The notes under the pieces were generated by a model that was given only the letters and a program-made list of their open reading frames with translations, did no database searches and was not told where the DNA came from. A stretch of DNA of 64,000 nucleotides from positions 248,095,827 through 248,159,826 of the forward strand of contig CP136064.1 in NCBI GenBank assembly GCA_032622095.1, in the 5' to 3' direction. Both the position numbers and the translations under genes were made by a program. Positions within the stretch are counted from its first letter, which is position 1; each line of letters opens with the position of its first letter. This document shows positions 10,860-20,998 of the stretch, piece after piece. This DNA is from Siphonodentalium dalli (taxonomy: Eukaryota; Mollusca; Scaphopoda; Gadilida; Siphonodentaliidae).

Positions 10860-11313
10860 ACGAGACAGGGCGTTGTCGATTTTATTGGGGGTTGTAAGAC
10901 TACTCTATTTAGACATATTAGCAATCTGTAACATGTTTAAAGGGGTACTGTACGCCAAATGTTACCGGAATGCAAAAATACAAATTGTCGTTGTCGAGTA
11001 ATTTTTGTACAGTTTTCAACCAAATGAATCAAATAAAAGTTATATTATAGGCATACTAGTCCCATATAATCATTTAAGTTATTGTGTCATTTAGTAAAGA
11101 AATGGTAAATATAAAAGTAACCATTGGAATGGTCTATTATTCATTGGAGGAGGGGAGTTTTGATAAAATAAGGGCAGAAGACATATGATTCCTATTTAAT
11201 CATTTGGAGGGAAAATTAAGAAAATATATTCAACAAATGTCTTTGGGTCTATTGTTGAACATTCCTCAAGTGAACTACTCATCAAACAGATCAAAGTCTT
11301 TAAAGACATATTA
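10860..11313. other. Intergenic with a family F internal fragment
   Basis: ATTGGAATGGTCTATTATTC (~11125) and the following ~150 bases match the interior of the TTAA-flanked family F elements at 18183 and 55358. Otherwise no gene was seen. Confidence 0.4.
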
Positions 11314-11530
11314 CAGTAATGCCCTATTAAGTAATCGACCTCTTAACCAAAGCAAAATTAAGGGTAACTTTTCAGGATTTAGTCGGAAATATGGCTTGTT
11401 GCCATTCACTGGAAAGCTCTCGGGGAGAGCTTTCCGATGAATGGCAATAAGCCATATTTCCGACTAAATCCTGAAAAGTTACCCATAATTCTGCTTTGGT
11501 TAAGAGGTCGATTACTTAGGGCATTAACTG
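11314..11530. mobile_element. Family D foldback MITE, complete
   Basis: TA|CAGTAATGCCCTATT .. GGGCATTAACTG|TA. The full-length arms meet at CTCTCGGGGAGAG. This is a near-perfect palindrome of ~217 bp. Confidence 0.85.
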
Positions 11531-11822
11531 TATGTACTTATTTTGGTGAGTTACCCTGATAAATGGGTACCTGGACACTTTGCGCACTGAACAAATGTAG
11601 CATTCAACTAATATTACCAATAAATTCAGCCACACCAAGTGTATATTTCAGAAAACACAACGTCTCAACTACGTAAAATTTTGTAAATAAATACTCGTCA
11701 GTTCTTTATGAATATTCACTGAAAATAAAACCACAATAATTCTTCCAATGAGATTCGCTACATATAATGAGTATGAAAGATCAATGTTGTGTGCTGCCAA
11801 TATTGATATAAAATTTATTTAA

Positions 11823-12217
11823 CCCTTTCAGTGCCAGGTCCGATTTTTGTATCAACCCATATACCCTGTGCCAATGCATTCTCTTATATATGCGAGTCGA
11901 CCATAGGTCGCCTCGCATATATAAGAGAATGCATTGGCCTAACAATTTTTCATCAATTGTTATTATTTTTTACAATTTTTTACAATTTTAATAATTTTTT
12001 CTTATATTCTTTAACAGACTTATTTTGTAGGTTTAGTGCCAGGGAATCTTCGTTTTTCATGGGCATCAAAATTATTACTATGAATACTTGGTGATAGTTT
12101 TGAGTTATAACATGCCCCTAAGGTTTTATCCAGTTTGTTTTTAAATTCGCTAAAGCATGCTTATTTTTACAGACCGTAAATTAGGGCCGATGAGATCGGC
12201 CCCTGGCACTGAAAGGG
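11823..12217. mobile_element. Family B piggyBac-like MITE, complete
   Basis: TTAA at 11819-11822 and 12218-12221. The inverted ends CCCTTTCAGTGCCAGG and CCTGGCACTGAAAGGG are 16/16 complementary. A single CCAATGCATTCTC hairpin lies at 11872-11938. The closest relative in the window is the inverted copy at 53884-54357. Confidence 0.9.
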
Positions 12218-12274
12218 TTAAAAAAAACTATTTTAATCTGTACACAACAGAGCAGCTTATTGGCCTGCGCAAAT

Positions 12275-12719
12275 CAAGCCTGCAAATAGTGTGTCTGTCA
12301 TATGCAGAATGAGGTCCCCAGAGGGTGAATTTAGTGACGCTATCCCGCATAGCGGGCTAGCATCACTAAATTCACCCTCTGGGGACCTCATTCTGCTTAG
12401 GCCTTCAACTGATATGGCAGACCTAGGATCAGATTGAAGTTCCCCAGTTGAAGTTGGTGATGTTCACCCATTGGGCACCTCAATTATGAATTTTATCTTC
12501 TGCAAATTAGGGGATATAGAAACTTCCCAGAAGGAAAATGTAACTAAAAACAATCTTAATTTAATGCTATAGATACTTTCCAGAAGATGAAGCCTAAGCA
12601 GAATGAGGTCCCCAGAGGGTGAATTTAGTGATGCTAGTCTGCTATGCGGGATAGCGTCACTAAATTCACCCTCTGGGGACCTCATTCTGCATATGACAGA
12701 CACGCTATTTGCAGGCTTG
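12275..12719. mobile_element. Family C hAT-like MITE, complete
   Basis: The inverted ends CAAGCCTGCAAATAGTGTG and their complement run on into palindromes built of GAATGAGGTCCCCAGAGGG and TGAATTTAGTGATGCTA. Flanks GCGCAAAT and GCGAAAAT form an 8-bp target duplication with one mismatch. The interior is ~200 bp of shared unique sequence. Confidence 0.85.
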
Positions 12720-12777
12720 GCGAAAATTCCTTATGGAAAGACACAAAGGCGCAGATGTCATAAAGAATATCACAAAG

Positions 12778-13129
12778 GCTGGTGCAGCATTAAAGATCAT
12801 GTGCCAGCGCATTCTCTTAGATATAGGGAGCATCGCATATATATAAGAGAATGCACTGGCTTACCAGGTCAAGGTAAATCTCCCTTTGGGAGACTCACAT
12901 ATATAAGAGAATGCATTGGCACAGGGTTTTCGCAAAACTTCAGGAAGATCCAGTACATGGAAGGCAAGCCTTGAAATAGTGTGTCTGTCATTTGCAGAAG
13001 GAGGTCCCCAGAGGGTGAATTTAGTGATGCTACCCCGCATAGCTATGCAGGGTAGCATCACTAAATTCACCCTTTGGGGACATCATTCTGCAAATGACAG
13101 ACACACTATTTCAAGGCTTGATGGAAGGG
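12778..13129. mobile_element. Family B element disrupted by a family C insertion
   Basis: Two CATTCTCTTATATA-type hairpins and the tail GTACATGGAAGG .. GGAAGGG|TTAA (13130-13133) are recognisable. A small family C element sits in the tail. The left terminus is lost. The right end lies ~35 bases beyond the stop codon of the carrier gene, so it probably contributes to that gene's 3' UTR. Confidence 0.7.
12965..13120. mobile_element. Short family C MITE with perfect 8-bp duplication
   Basis: CAAGCCTTGAAATAGTGTG .. its complement, with only the terminal palindrome (156 bp). ATGGAAGG is duplicated at 12957-12964 and 13121-13128. Confidence 0.9.
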
Positions 13130-13166
13130 TTAAATGGTTAAATCAGTTTCCCTTTTAGATTTGAAG

Positions 13167-13484
13167 TCACTTCTTCATATCATAAAGAATTGCATAATAA
13201 GACCGTATTCGGTCCCAGAGAAACAAACTGAGTATTGTATGTGGTGCGAGTCTCAGAAAAACAGCACCCCAACCTTTATAAAAGCCAAGGATCCCTTCCT
13301 TTTTAAACATCTTTATAAAGCAGTCAAACACACCAGAGTAGAAGAGACCCTTGCCTTTAGCATCTATGCCTTGATTGTACAGTCGAGTTGATACGACATC
13401 AAATGGTGTCATCATTGCTGTCACTACGATACCACCGAGCATACTGGCGAGTAACGGGTTCATCATGCTGTCAGCAGCAAAGAT
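13167..13484 (-). CDS. SLC25A35: SLC25A34/35-like carrier, exon 3 (last)
   Basis: The exon begins at ATC after TTACTTACAG and runs to TGA at 13167-13169. It encodes residues 205-309 of the shortest product, including the third carrier signature [12 protein letters not shown] (P231-R238) and the tail [16 protein letters not shown] typical of the A34/A35 subgroup. The two additional acceptors 99 and 198 bp upstream keep the frame open, so isoforms longer by 33 or 66 residues are possible. No AATAAA is close behind the stop; the nearest minus-strand one I see is ~11814, beyond the MITEs. Confidence 0.9.
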   Translation of the reverse strand: MFAADSMMNPLLASMLGGIVVTAMMTPFDVVSTRLYNQGIDAKGKGLFYSGVFDCFIKMFKKEGILGFYKGWGAVFLRLAPHTILSLFLWDRIRSYYAILYDMKK

Positions 13485-13705
13485 CTGTAAGTAAAGGTAA
13501 ATGAAAGTCATCATTGCTGTCACTACGATACCACCGGGCATGCTGGCGAGTAACGGGTTCGTCATGCTGTCAGCAGCAAAGAGCTGTAAGTAAAGGTAAA
13601 TGAAAGTCATCATTGCTGTCACTACGATACCACCGAGCATGCTGGCGAGTAACGGGTTCATCATGCTGTCAGCAGCAAAGATCTGTAAGTAAAGGTAAAT
13701 GAAAG
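13409..13705 (-). repeat. 99-bp tandem triplication of an intron-exon boundary
   Basis: Three units (13409-13507, 13508-13606, 13607-13705) each contain TTTCATTTACC, the acceptor CTTACAG (exon starts at 13484, 13583 and 13682) and 26 codons beginning [IL]FAADSM[MT]NPLLAS. The outer units differ at one base (synonymous). The middle unit differs from the third at three bases, all amino-acid changing. The unit is 33 codons and has no stop in the carrier frame. Its distal border coincides with the family A tail CACTTTCATT. Confidence 0.95.
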
Positions 13706-13844
13706 TGTCACACTGAAGCTCAACTTGGAAAGGGGATAATTTCATGTTTTACAGTCAATGGAGCGATTAGGAATGCGGAAAGTTGAAATGTCTAAGCCAT
13801 ACTAGATGTCAACATGAAGAGATATATTATATATAAATTAATTC

Positions 13845-14900
13845 TAGGGTCCTGCGAATATTCGATATTCGATTCAAGATTCGATTAGAAAGTCAAATTC
13901 GATTCGAATTCGAGTCGAAATTGCCAACTCGAAATTTCGAATATACACTGATGGAAAAGTAGGCTGTTTACGGACAAGTACACACATCGATCTTAGCTGT
14001 TTTAGTGCCATTTAATTACAGAAAATGATGTATATATGCACCTTATAATTCTTATTGTACATCGCGATTATATATATTAAATATAAGTATAACCAGCAAT
14101 TAGCCACTATAGGACTACTAAATATGCCTGAATTCTAGCTTTGAACATGGTAGCCAAAAGCTCGGAGATCACTGATGGACCGACAACGCGCGTGAATAAT
14201 AATAGCTATGAGACTGAGCAACCGCTAGCGTTATCTGCCGTCTATCCGTCTTGCATTATGTAGTATAGCTGAGAATTTAAACAACACGTGTTCCCGGCAT
14301 CGGAGCGTTCTTTGACACTTGACAAAATGTCGTCGTTATTCATGTTTATTTTAAACATGATAAAGCTGCAGGTAGTGCAGGGACTTACACGTGAGATGAA
14401 TGCAACCTGGTGTATAAATCGCAGGCATCTGGGACAATGACCCGTCTATGGAATCATCTGTCCAAGAAGCATCCAGCACTACATAATCAGGCTACCCTGC
14501 GACTGTTGTTGCATCTTCAAGTTTATAACAACGGGTGATTCCGAATGTCGAATGCAAACTGTACAAATTTCGCGTGATTATAGTTCTGATAATCCCTTTA
14601 GTGGTTATATATTAATCGTCGTGACGGCCGCATGGACGTTTTTTTTATATCTGCCTTTTTTTCTCGACAATTATCATTTGATGTTAATAGTATTGCAAAT
14701 GACGGTTCATCGCCACATAAGTTATGATGGAACTTCGTGCATGTAGTTGATAGAACGTTTCACAAATTGTCTAATCGTTGACAAAACATGCCCAATTGAG
14801 AATGCAACACACGGATATGATTCGATTCGATATTCGATTCAATTTCCAGAATTCGATTCGATATTCGATTCGATCAAAATCTCCAATTCGCAGGACCCTA
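13845..14900. mobile_element. hAT element with degenerate BED-finger remnant
   Basis: The perfect 14-bp inverted ends TAGGGTCCTGCGAA / complement are flanked by the 8-bp duplication ATTAATTC (13837-13844 and 14901-14908). Subterminal regions are arrays of ATTCGATTCGATATTCG. The interior keeps a broken BED zinc-finger frame. The element is 1056 bp, too short for a transposase. Confidence 0.92.
14347..14490 (+). pseudogene. BED zinc-finger remnant of a hAT transposase or ZBED gene
   Basis: In one frame this reads YFKHDKAAGSAGTYT*DEC.. followed by GTMTRLWNHLSKKHPALHNQ. BED fingers have an aromatic start, C-x2-C and then a LW.HL..KHP block. The final half with both His (NHLSKKH) is intact, one Cys of the pair is missing and an in-frame TGA interrupts. 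It fits its location inside a hAT element. Confidence 0.65.
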
Positions 14901-15583
14901 ATTAATTCCAAGATAGCTGCTGGTAGTCATGTTTTTCAACAAAATAGGGGAAAATTTGATGGCTCCCATCTAGTGGTCTAGAAGATTCATACATAGTTTG
15001 GTGAAGAATGATGAGGCGGTGAAGAATGATGAGGCATGTAGTCTGTAGAGTGTGCCAAAGATGGATGCCGGTGGCCATGTTTTTTAACAAATTTTGTAAA
15101 ACTTTTATGGTCATCCTGAAGATCTATATGAAGTTTAGTGACAATCGGACAAAGGATATCGTCTGTAGGGTATGCCAAAAGATTTAGTCACACAAAGAGT
15201 AAAATCAAAGATGGTCGCTGGCGGCATGTTTTTCATTGAAATTCGGAAATTTTTATGGCTCTCACCTAGTGGTCACTCACAAGATCCAAATGAAGTTTGG
15301 CGACGATCAGACGAGGGATGCGGTCTGTAGGGTGTGCCAAAGGATTTAGTCATGCAAAGAGTAAAATCCAAAATGGCTGCCGGTAGCAATGTATTTCATC
15401 GAAACAAATTAAAAATTTGATAGCCCTCATCTAGAGATGATCCTAAACTTGCCTGTAAATTTTTAAAACAACTCTCCAATAAATGTAGGATGCAGGGTGT
15501 GCCGTTGGGTTCAAATTTGAAATCCAAAACGGCTGCTGGTGGCCATGTTTTTAATGAATTTCGGTAAAAATTGATGGCTCCAA

Positions 15584-15792
15584 TGCATTGTCTTATATAT
15601 GCGAGTCTCACATAGGGATCCTCGCATATATAAGAGCATACATTGGCCTAGCAAAATTTACCTTGATCATACATGTATACCAGTGCATTCTCTTATATAT
15701 GCGAGGCTCCCTATGGGAGACTTGGATATATAAGAGAATGCATTGGTACAGGATCTTAAATGCTGCACCAACGCAGCTCACTTCATGGAAGG
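15584..15792. mobile_element. Family B element, left end lost
   Basis: Two hairpins (CCAATGCATTGTC.., CAGTGCATTCTC..) with CCTTGATCATACATG between them, and the tail CATGGAAGGG|TTAA (15793-15796). It lies ~55 bp downstream of carrier exon 2, inside intron 2. Confidence 0.75.
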
Positions 15793-15851
15793 GTTAAGAG
15801 CTTCCAGTGATTAGCCAATGAAGTTGAATGAATATATTACGTTCAACAAAC

Positions 15852-16070
15852 CTTTTTATTCACAATATATTCCCTGGCAGTTGAGAAAGTAGTGAGCTGA
15901 GCAGCGGAGCCGATAGTTACTCTGAGTAATGCAGCACCTACTCCTCGCCATAGACCAGCTATCCCATGCTCCCTGAATATTCCGATCAACCCAGACACCA
16001 TACCGGAATGTTTGTGCTGGTGGCCAACGGCAATCTGATCTGTCGCCGATGATTGAAAGTGAGTTTTTAT
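15852..16070 (-). CDS. SLC25A35: SLC25A34/35-like carrier, exon 2
   Basis: The acceptor CAATCCAG precedes ATA at 16070 and the donor GTTTGTT begins at 15851. The exon is 219 bp, phase 0 at both ends, and encodes residues 132-204. It starts IKTHFQSSATDQIAVGHQ, completing the second carrier signature with exon 1 (SPFYM-IKTH). This is the degenerate P-x-x-x-x-K form usual in A34/A35. GLWRGVGAALLRVTIGSAAQ follows, matching the conserved W-R-G..R-V..GS-Q block. It overlaps a spurious ORF in another frame. Confidence 0.9.
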
Positions 16071-16228
16071 CTGGATTGAAAATCATAAAAGTTGGTACTG
16101 GTTTTAGTATGACAATGAGTGAGGAAAATGAAGTGTAAAATATAAGAAAATACATACTACATGTGTGTATCAATCTTGGATGAGAGATGTATATTGTAAG
16201 TTAAATAATTATCTATGAGTTCAATTAA

Positions 16229-16680
16229 AGGTACACAATCCGATTTGGTAGTCCCCACATCATCAGATTCCAACAACAACAATAACAACATTTCATGAAA
16301 TGTTGCTTCAGATATCAGAATTTATTAATTGCCAAAAAATAATCCTAACTATGGTATAAAATTGCCCAAAAATATTATTCAACATTTTGTTCAATGAAAT
16401 TTGGCCGGATTTTCAAATATGTAACACACAAAGCCACTTGATTTTAGAGTTATCCATCTTCATCCGTAATTCGATCCGAGACCGTCGGCTCATCAACTTT
16501 TTGCCAGGCCACCACAAAGTACCGGTGGTGAAAAATAATAGATTTCAAAAATCGATATCTGATCACTCTGAGCTTTGATGGGTGGGTTCCTCCACAGAGA
16601 ATCAAATATTTTTACCCCCCCCCCCCCCCCCCCCCGAAGCCAAAGAAATACTAATTTGGGAGCATTAATTTGGATTATGC
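16229..16680. mobile_element. TTAA-flanked AGGTAC-type element, right end degraded
   Basis: TTAA (16225-16228) is followed by AGGTACACAATCCG, then CATCAGATTCCAACAAC and an AACAACAA run. The same order is seen in the intact 19469-19937 copy. A 21-base C run (16615-16635) replaces the expected right half, and no right terminus is visible. Confidence 0.55.
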
Positions 16681-17044
16681 ATCTTTAGTAATTGACATCT
16701 GCCTGATTAACTTTTGATGATTTTGACAGACACTGCAGCATTAATCTTACAACAAAATTACTTTATTTATTTTAGTAAGGTGAAATGTTTGTATGGACAG
16801 ATAATTCACAAATTTATAAGTCTAAAGGGCAAAACTCTGGTAAGAATAAATAGATGAAGTAGCCAGATGAAATGTTTGACATTGTTTGTACAGACAGACA
16901 CCCATACAGACAGACATATTGATGGACTGAGATGTAGACTATGTACCCTGAACTCACTCCAGGCCTGGCAGGGACTGGGGTACAAAGAGTCTACTTAATA
17001 AGTCATGTTATTTCTAACATATTAATGGAACAATTACCAGGAAC

Positions 17045-17489
17045 CAAGCCTGCAAATAGTGTGTCTGTCATTTACAGAATGAGGTCCTCAGAGGATGAAT
17101 TTAGTGATGATATTCCGCACAGTGGGCTAGAATCACCTAAATCACCCTGTGTGGACCTCATTGTGCTTAGGCCTCATCTTCTGGGAAGTATCTATTGTCT
17201 CAAATTAACATTGTTTTTAGTTACTTTTTCCCTTCTGGGAAGTTTCTATATCCCATAATTTGCAGAAGATAAAATGCATAATCGAAGTGACTCAATGGGT
17301 GAATACCACCACTTCAACTGTGGAACTTCAATCTGATCCCAGGTCTCCCATAGCAGTTGAAGCCTAAACAGAATGAGGTTCCAAGAGGGTGAATTTTCTG
17401 ATGCTAATGCACTGTGCAGGATAGCATCACTAAATTCACCCTCGGGGAACCTCATTCTGCAAATGTCAGACACACTATATCCAGGCTTG
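17045..17489. mobile_element. Family C hAT-like MITE
   Basis: CAAGCCTGCAAATAGTGTG .. CCAGGCTTG with the usual palindromes and interior, in carrier intron 1. The target duplication is not recognisable (CCAGGAAC versus GCTATGTG), so this copy is older or recombined. Confidence 0.8.
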
Positions 17490-17670
17490 GCTATGTGTAA
17501 ATGCCAGACAATATCCGAAACTACATCAACAAGCTGGAGATCATCACTAAATTCAGGCTTGCCAGGAACATATCGAGTGATGTACGTACATGTATTAGAT
17601 ATTTATTTAAAATATGTTGTTGAAACTGGAGGTCTGGAAACATGAATACAACGAAACCAAAATGACTTAC

Positions 17671-18063
17671 CATGTAAAACGGGCTGCCAACAAATGCTCC
17701 GACCGTTCCAGCGAATGCACCCGCAGCTATCGTCCTGATATAACTAGTCTCTCCATTTCTCTTTCTGGTCAGCCCTAAATTTGTACAGACTTGGAATGTT
17801 CCTAACCTACACCCATTCATGAAGAACTGGTAATACAATGCGGGAACAAGTCCACTTTGTATTGCCCTTAACCCGTCAGTCCGACCAACTGTGTACAAAG
17901 CATGTACTGCATTACGATAATGAACCGTGTAGCGGCCGCGAGCTAATAGCTCCCCCTGGAGCTGCATTCGAGTTTTAGCTACTTCCAATGGATTTGTACA
18001 GAAACCAGCACCACATGCTGCTATACCTCCTAATAGGAACTCCACTGGCCCGTTGGCTGACAT
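17671..18063 (-). CDS. SLC25A35: SLC25A34/35-like mitochondrial carrier, exon 1 (start)
   Basis: The ATG at 18063 opens a 309-residue protein (exons 17671-18063, 15852-16070, 13167-13484). It belongs to the SLC25 inner-membrane carriers: six helices in three repeats. This exon gives residues 1-131 with the first signature PLEVAKTRMQ (P25-R32), then LVPALYYQFFMNGCRLGTF, the hallmark order of the SLC25A34/A35 group, and ends SPFYM before donor ATG|GTAAGT. Length matches vertebrate members (~300 aa). The substrate is unproven in the family; oxaloacetate-carrier-like roles have been suggested from fungal relatives. A34 and A35 cannot be separated by eye, so the symbol is approximate. The introns are full of MITEs. 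Confidence 0.92.
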
Positions 18064-18182
18064 GATTATGTGAATGTGAAATGTTTTACATATCTTGTGA
18101 TTGGATGTAGGCAGGTTTCTTTATCATTTCTTGAAATCACATCATTTGTTGACTGCCTGAAATAATATAAAAAGTTAATTAA

Positions 18183-18431
18183 CCCATTGAATACCGAATG
18201 GATTTTCCGTAGTCAGCCCTTTATTTACTAAATGGATTCTTTCATTCAGTTATAAAAATATACCCTGGAATGGTCTATCATTCATCTTGAAGGATGCTCA
18301 TGAAATTGACGCAGACGACCGATAATGCAAGTGCAGAAGGAGTCTTATTCATGGGTGGGAAATGTTCAGATCATAAGTTCAACAAAGACCTAATGTAACT
18401 ACTTGTCAATGAGTTTTTAGTTTAGAAAGGG
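18183..18431. mobile_element. Family F TTAA-flanked element
   Basis: TTAA at 18179-18182 and 18432-18435. The ends CCCATTGAATACC and TTTAGAAAGGG pair only over the first bases. The interior CAGTTATAAAAATA .. TGGAATGGTCTATCATTC is shared with 55358 and ~11125. It lies ~120 bp upstream of the carrier start codon, so it may sit in the promoter. Confidence 0.6.
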
Positions 18432-18435
18432 TTAA

Positions 18436-19011
18436 TTATTCAACTCCGTGAGGTATATTTTAAACTGGCCATGCAATAAATCGCTTACAATTAACACATT
18501 TAACCATTTTTATGAAGATCCTTACCTATATTTATTACTTAGCATCAACATTATCCATTTGAAATACAATCAAAAGTCCACAATTGTCCAAAATTAATAG
18601 GACTCCACCAAAAATAATTTGGGGGGATAAAAAAACAAACAATTATATCGTCATCTACCTGAGACAAGTCGGCCATGACACATAAGACAAGTCCGCGGAC
18701 CGCGGGGGAAATGTTTCTATGATTTCACTCATTTCAGCTATTTTATATAACTCTATAGGCACCTCCTAAGACACAGACATTCCAAGTGGTGATGAATTAT
18801 AGTATTTTAATCATATTTTATGTCATAGATTGTTATCAAGGCACTATATTAAAAAAAAAAAATTTAAAATTAAAAGAAAGAATATCAGTGGGCGTCTATG
18901 TTAGATGATATTATGTGAAATGTTAGCTTCTGTTCGTTGTTGTATATTGTAGTAGTACAATTTTATTAGGGTAAGTTACAAGTTTCTTGTTGATTATTTT
19001 GGAGAATACAG
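18436..19011. other. Intergenic, probable 3' tail of the LINE relic
   Basis: AT-rich, with an A run at ~18850 that could be the poly-A-like end of the minus-strand LINE fragment at 19012-19320. No gene was seen. Confidence 0.3.
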
Positions 19012-19320
19012 TTATATAGTCTGGTTTGAGTTTGGCAAATTTATTTCACTGAGCATGTTGTTTACCAATTTAGTAGCAATTGAATATATATCTGGCCGCT
19101 CTTCATCCCAGATGGTGGTTGAGTATTTCATTATAGATTTATTAGTGCTGAGTATGGTCGTTCTTTGATGGGGCGGTTTGGGATTTTTAAATTGCATTTT
19201 AGGAAACCAAGGATTTTGTTTGGCTTTGGATGCAGTGTTTTTTACATGTTCATCCCATCTTAGGTCTTTTTGGATGGTAACGCCAAGATACTCGACATAT
19301 GATATATTGCACATATACAT
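19012..19320 (-). pseudogene. LINE reverse-transcriptase C-terminal fragment
   Basis: The minus-strand frame contains YLGVTIQKDLRWDEHVKNTA and later SIMKYSTTIWDEERPDIYSI. These are standard blocks downstream of the catalytic palm in jockey/CR1-type reverse transcriptases (usual forms YLGVTI..L.W..H and ..EY...W.P). The palm is missing and the frame is shortened between the two blocks. It is a dead fragment. Confidence 0.7.
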
Positions 19321-19438
19321 GTACCTCCCGATTTCAGCTTTTGCACTTGCCTTTTATTTAGTACGCACAATTGGTGAGACTGAGCATTATGGGTAATTGA
19401 GCATATTGAATTATGGTTATAAACACAAATTGCACATA

Positions 19439-20057
19439 CAGTAATGCCCTAAGTAATCGACTCCTTAAAGGTACTCAACCCGTAAAGAGGGTCCCCATCT
19501 CAACAGATTCCAACAACAACAATCCGATCAGAGGGTCCTATATTACTATTTCTTTGGCTTTGGGGGTAAAAAATATTTGATTCGAGTCGAGGAACCCATC
19601 AAACAAAGCTCAGAGTTATTAGATATTGATTTTTCAAATTTGTTATGTTCTCGAGATGAGTACCAATAACTGCCGTAATCTGCTCTGGGTGTGTACTCCA
19701 TATCTATTCAAACAGACAAGGATGAATAACTCTAAAATCAAGTGGTAATTTTAACGCAATTTTGACTGAGTTCTGGGCCAGATAGTATTCCCGATAATGA
19801 AAAATAATAGATTTCTAAAATCGATATCTAACAAATCTGAGCTTTGATGGGTGACTTCCTCGACTCGAATCAAATATTTTTGACCCCCGAAGCCATTGAA
19901 ATAGTAATTGAGAGGAGTTTTATCGGGTTGAGTACCTTTAAACACAACAGAATTATTGGTAACTTTTCAGGATTTAGTCGGAAATTTCCGACTAAATCCG
20001 GAAAAGTTACCCATAATTCTGCTGTGTTTAAGGAGTCGATTACTTAGGGCATTACTG
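19439..20057. mobile_element. Family D foldback split by a TTAA insertion
   Basis: The element begins TA|CAGTAATGCCCTAAG and ends GGGCATTACTG|TA. Its left arm is broken at CTCC|TTAA by the 19469-19937 element and resumes as ACACAACAGAATTATTGG. Confidence 0.85.
19469..19937. mobile_element. TTAA-specific foldback element nested in family D
   Basis: The 14-bp ends AGGTACTCAACCCG and CGGGTTGAGTACCT are flanked by TTAA at 19465-19468 and 19938-19941. The arms extend inward (ATATTTGATTCGAGTCGAGG and complement). The TTAA target suggests piggyBac-type transposition, although the ends are not CCC-type. Confidence 0.85.
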
Positions 20058-20813
20058 TATAAGCCCAATTGAACTGCACATATTAAGCACAATTGAACTG
20101 CACATAAGCGTACACAATTAAATTGCACTTAAATGCAATTGATGTGCTAAAGTCCAATTATTGATAAATGTGAAAGAGAAAACCCATAGAGTAATATAGG
20201 AGTGTGTAGAATAGCAGTGAACTAATACTTTTATGACAGGAGCTTTGCTGGTGCAGCATTAAAGATACTGTGCCAGGCCATTCTCTTTTATTACACGCGC
20301 CGCGTCGCCTGCGTGTATATACTGTCCTAGAGATTCTAGATAGCTGTGGGCTATTAACATTAGCATGGGTGTTTTATTTATAGAATGGGAAATTTTGGGA
20401 TGATTAAAAGTCGAACTGCGTCCGATAAAAGGTGTAGTTGGGAATTTCATTTTCGTTTATTGTCGTTAATTAACGTTATGTCAATAATGTGATTTTTGGT
20501 TTGTGATAATTAAGCTATATCAATTACAAATAAAAGAAATGAAAAAGATAATTTGTAAGTCTTATATTTCAACTTCTATAGACTTTTTTCGTTCTCCAGC
20601 GCACTGGGGGTTGTGGTCGGAGACAGCCGCCGGTTCGTTAATTAGGTGCGGGTTGTTATTGTTATTTTAACAGAATTCTGAGTTGGTCATTCGCGAAACC
20701 AACATATTTTATATTCTATAATTACAATCATGTGTATATAACATATGATCTTGAGTGCGTTACCATTTCTGACTATGGTTTTCTTGTATCATACGTGAGT
20801 CTCCAATTATACT
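20058..20813. other. Intergenic; family B fragment near 20228-20340
   Basis: Short AATTGAACTGCACAT words repeat at 20068-20110. GGAGCTTTGCTGGTGCAGCA..CTGTGCCAGGCCATTCTC is a family B left half with a replaced hairpin (GCGCCGCGTCGCCTGCG). No gene was recognised. Confidence 0.4.
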
Positions 20814-20963
20814 CAGAGACATGGCGACAGGGGGGGTTTGGGGGGTGATTTTCAAACAATTTATTGGGGGGAATTAATTGTTTTTGGACCAATAATTGCA
20901 TATTTTCCTATTTTTTGTCAAAATTTTGGACAGAAAAGGTCATCAGTTGGAAATTTTCCAACC

Positions 20964-20998
<35 letters not shown>

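Larger units (their letters stand above)
13706..15583 (-). mobile_element. Family A (Helentron/pearl-like) element in carrier intron 2
   Basis: Read on the minus strand, 13706-13840 is the family A 3' end (AATCGCTCCATTGACTG.., CCAAGTTGAGCT, then CACTTTCATT). 14909-15583 holds divergent A monomers (GCCATCTTGGATTTTAC-type words every ~165 bp). A hAT element splits it at 13845-14900. It has the same orientation as the host gene. The 5' head is missing; family B debris abuts at 15584. Confidence 0.75.

Noticed and set aside
13484..13745. Start codon at 13745 ([11 protein letters not shown]) for an independent 192-aa protein
   Set aside because: The sequence upstream of the acceptors is the family A tail. 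The real frame enters by splicing from exon 2, with matching phase and family homology.
16615..16635. C and G homopolymer runs (also ~20970 and 51380-51415) as functional G-quadruplex sites
   Set aside because: They sit in decayed MITEs and are prone to sequencing or assembly length errors.
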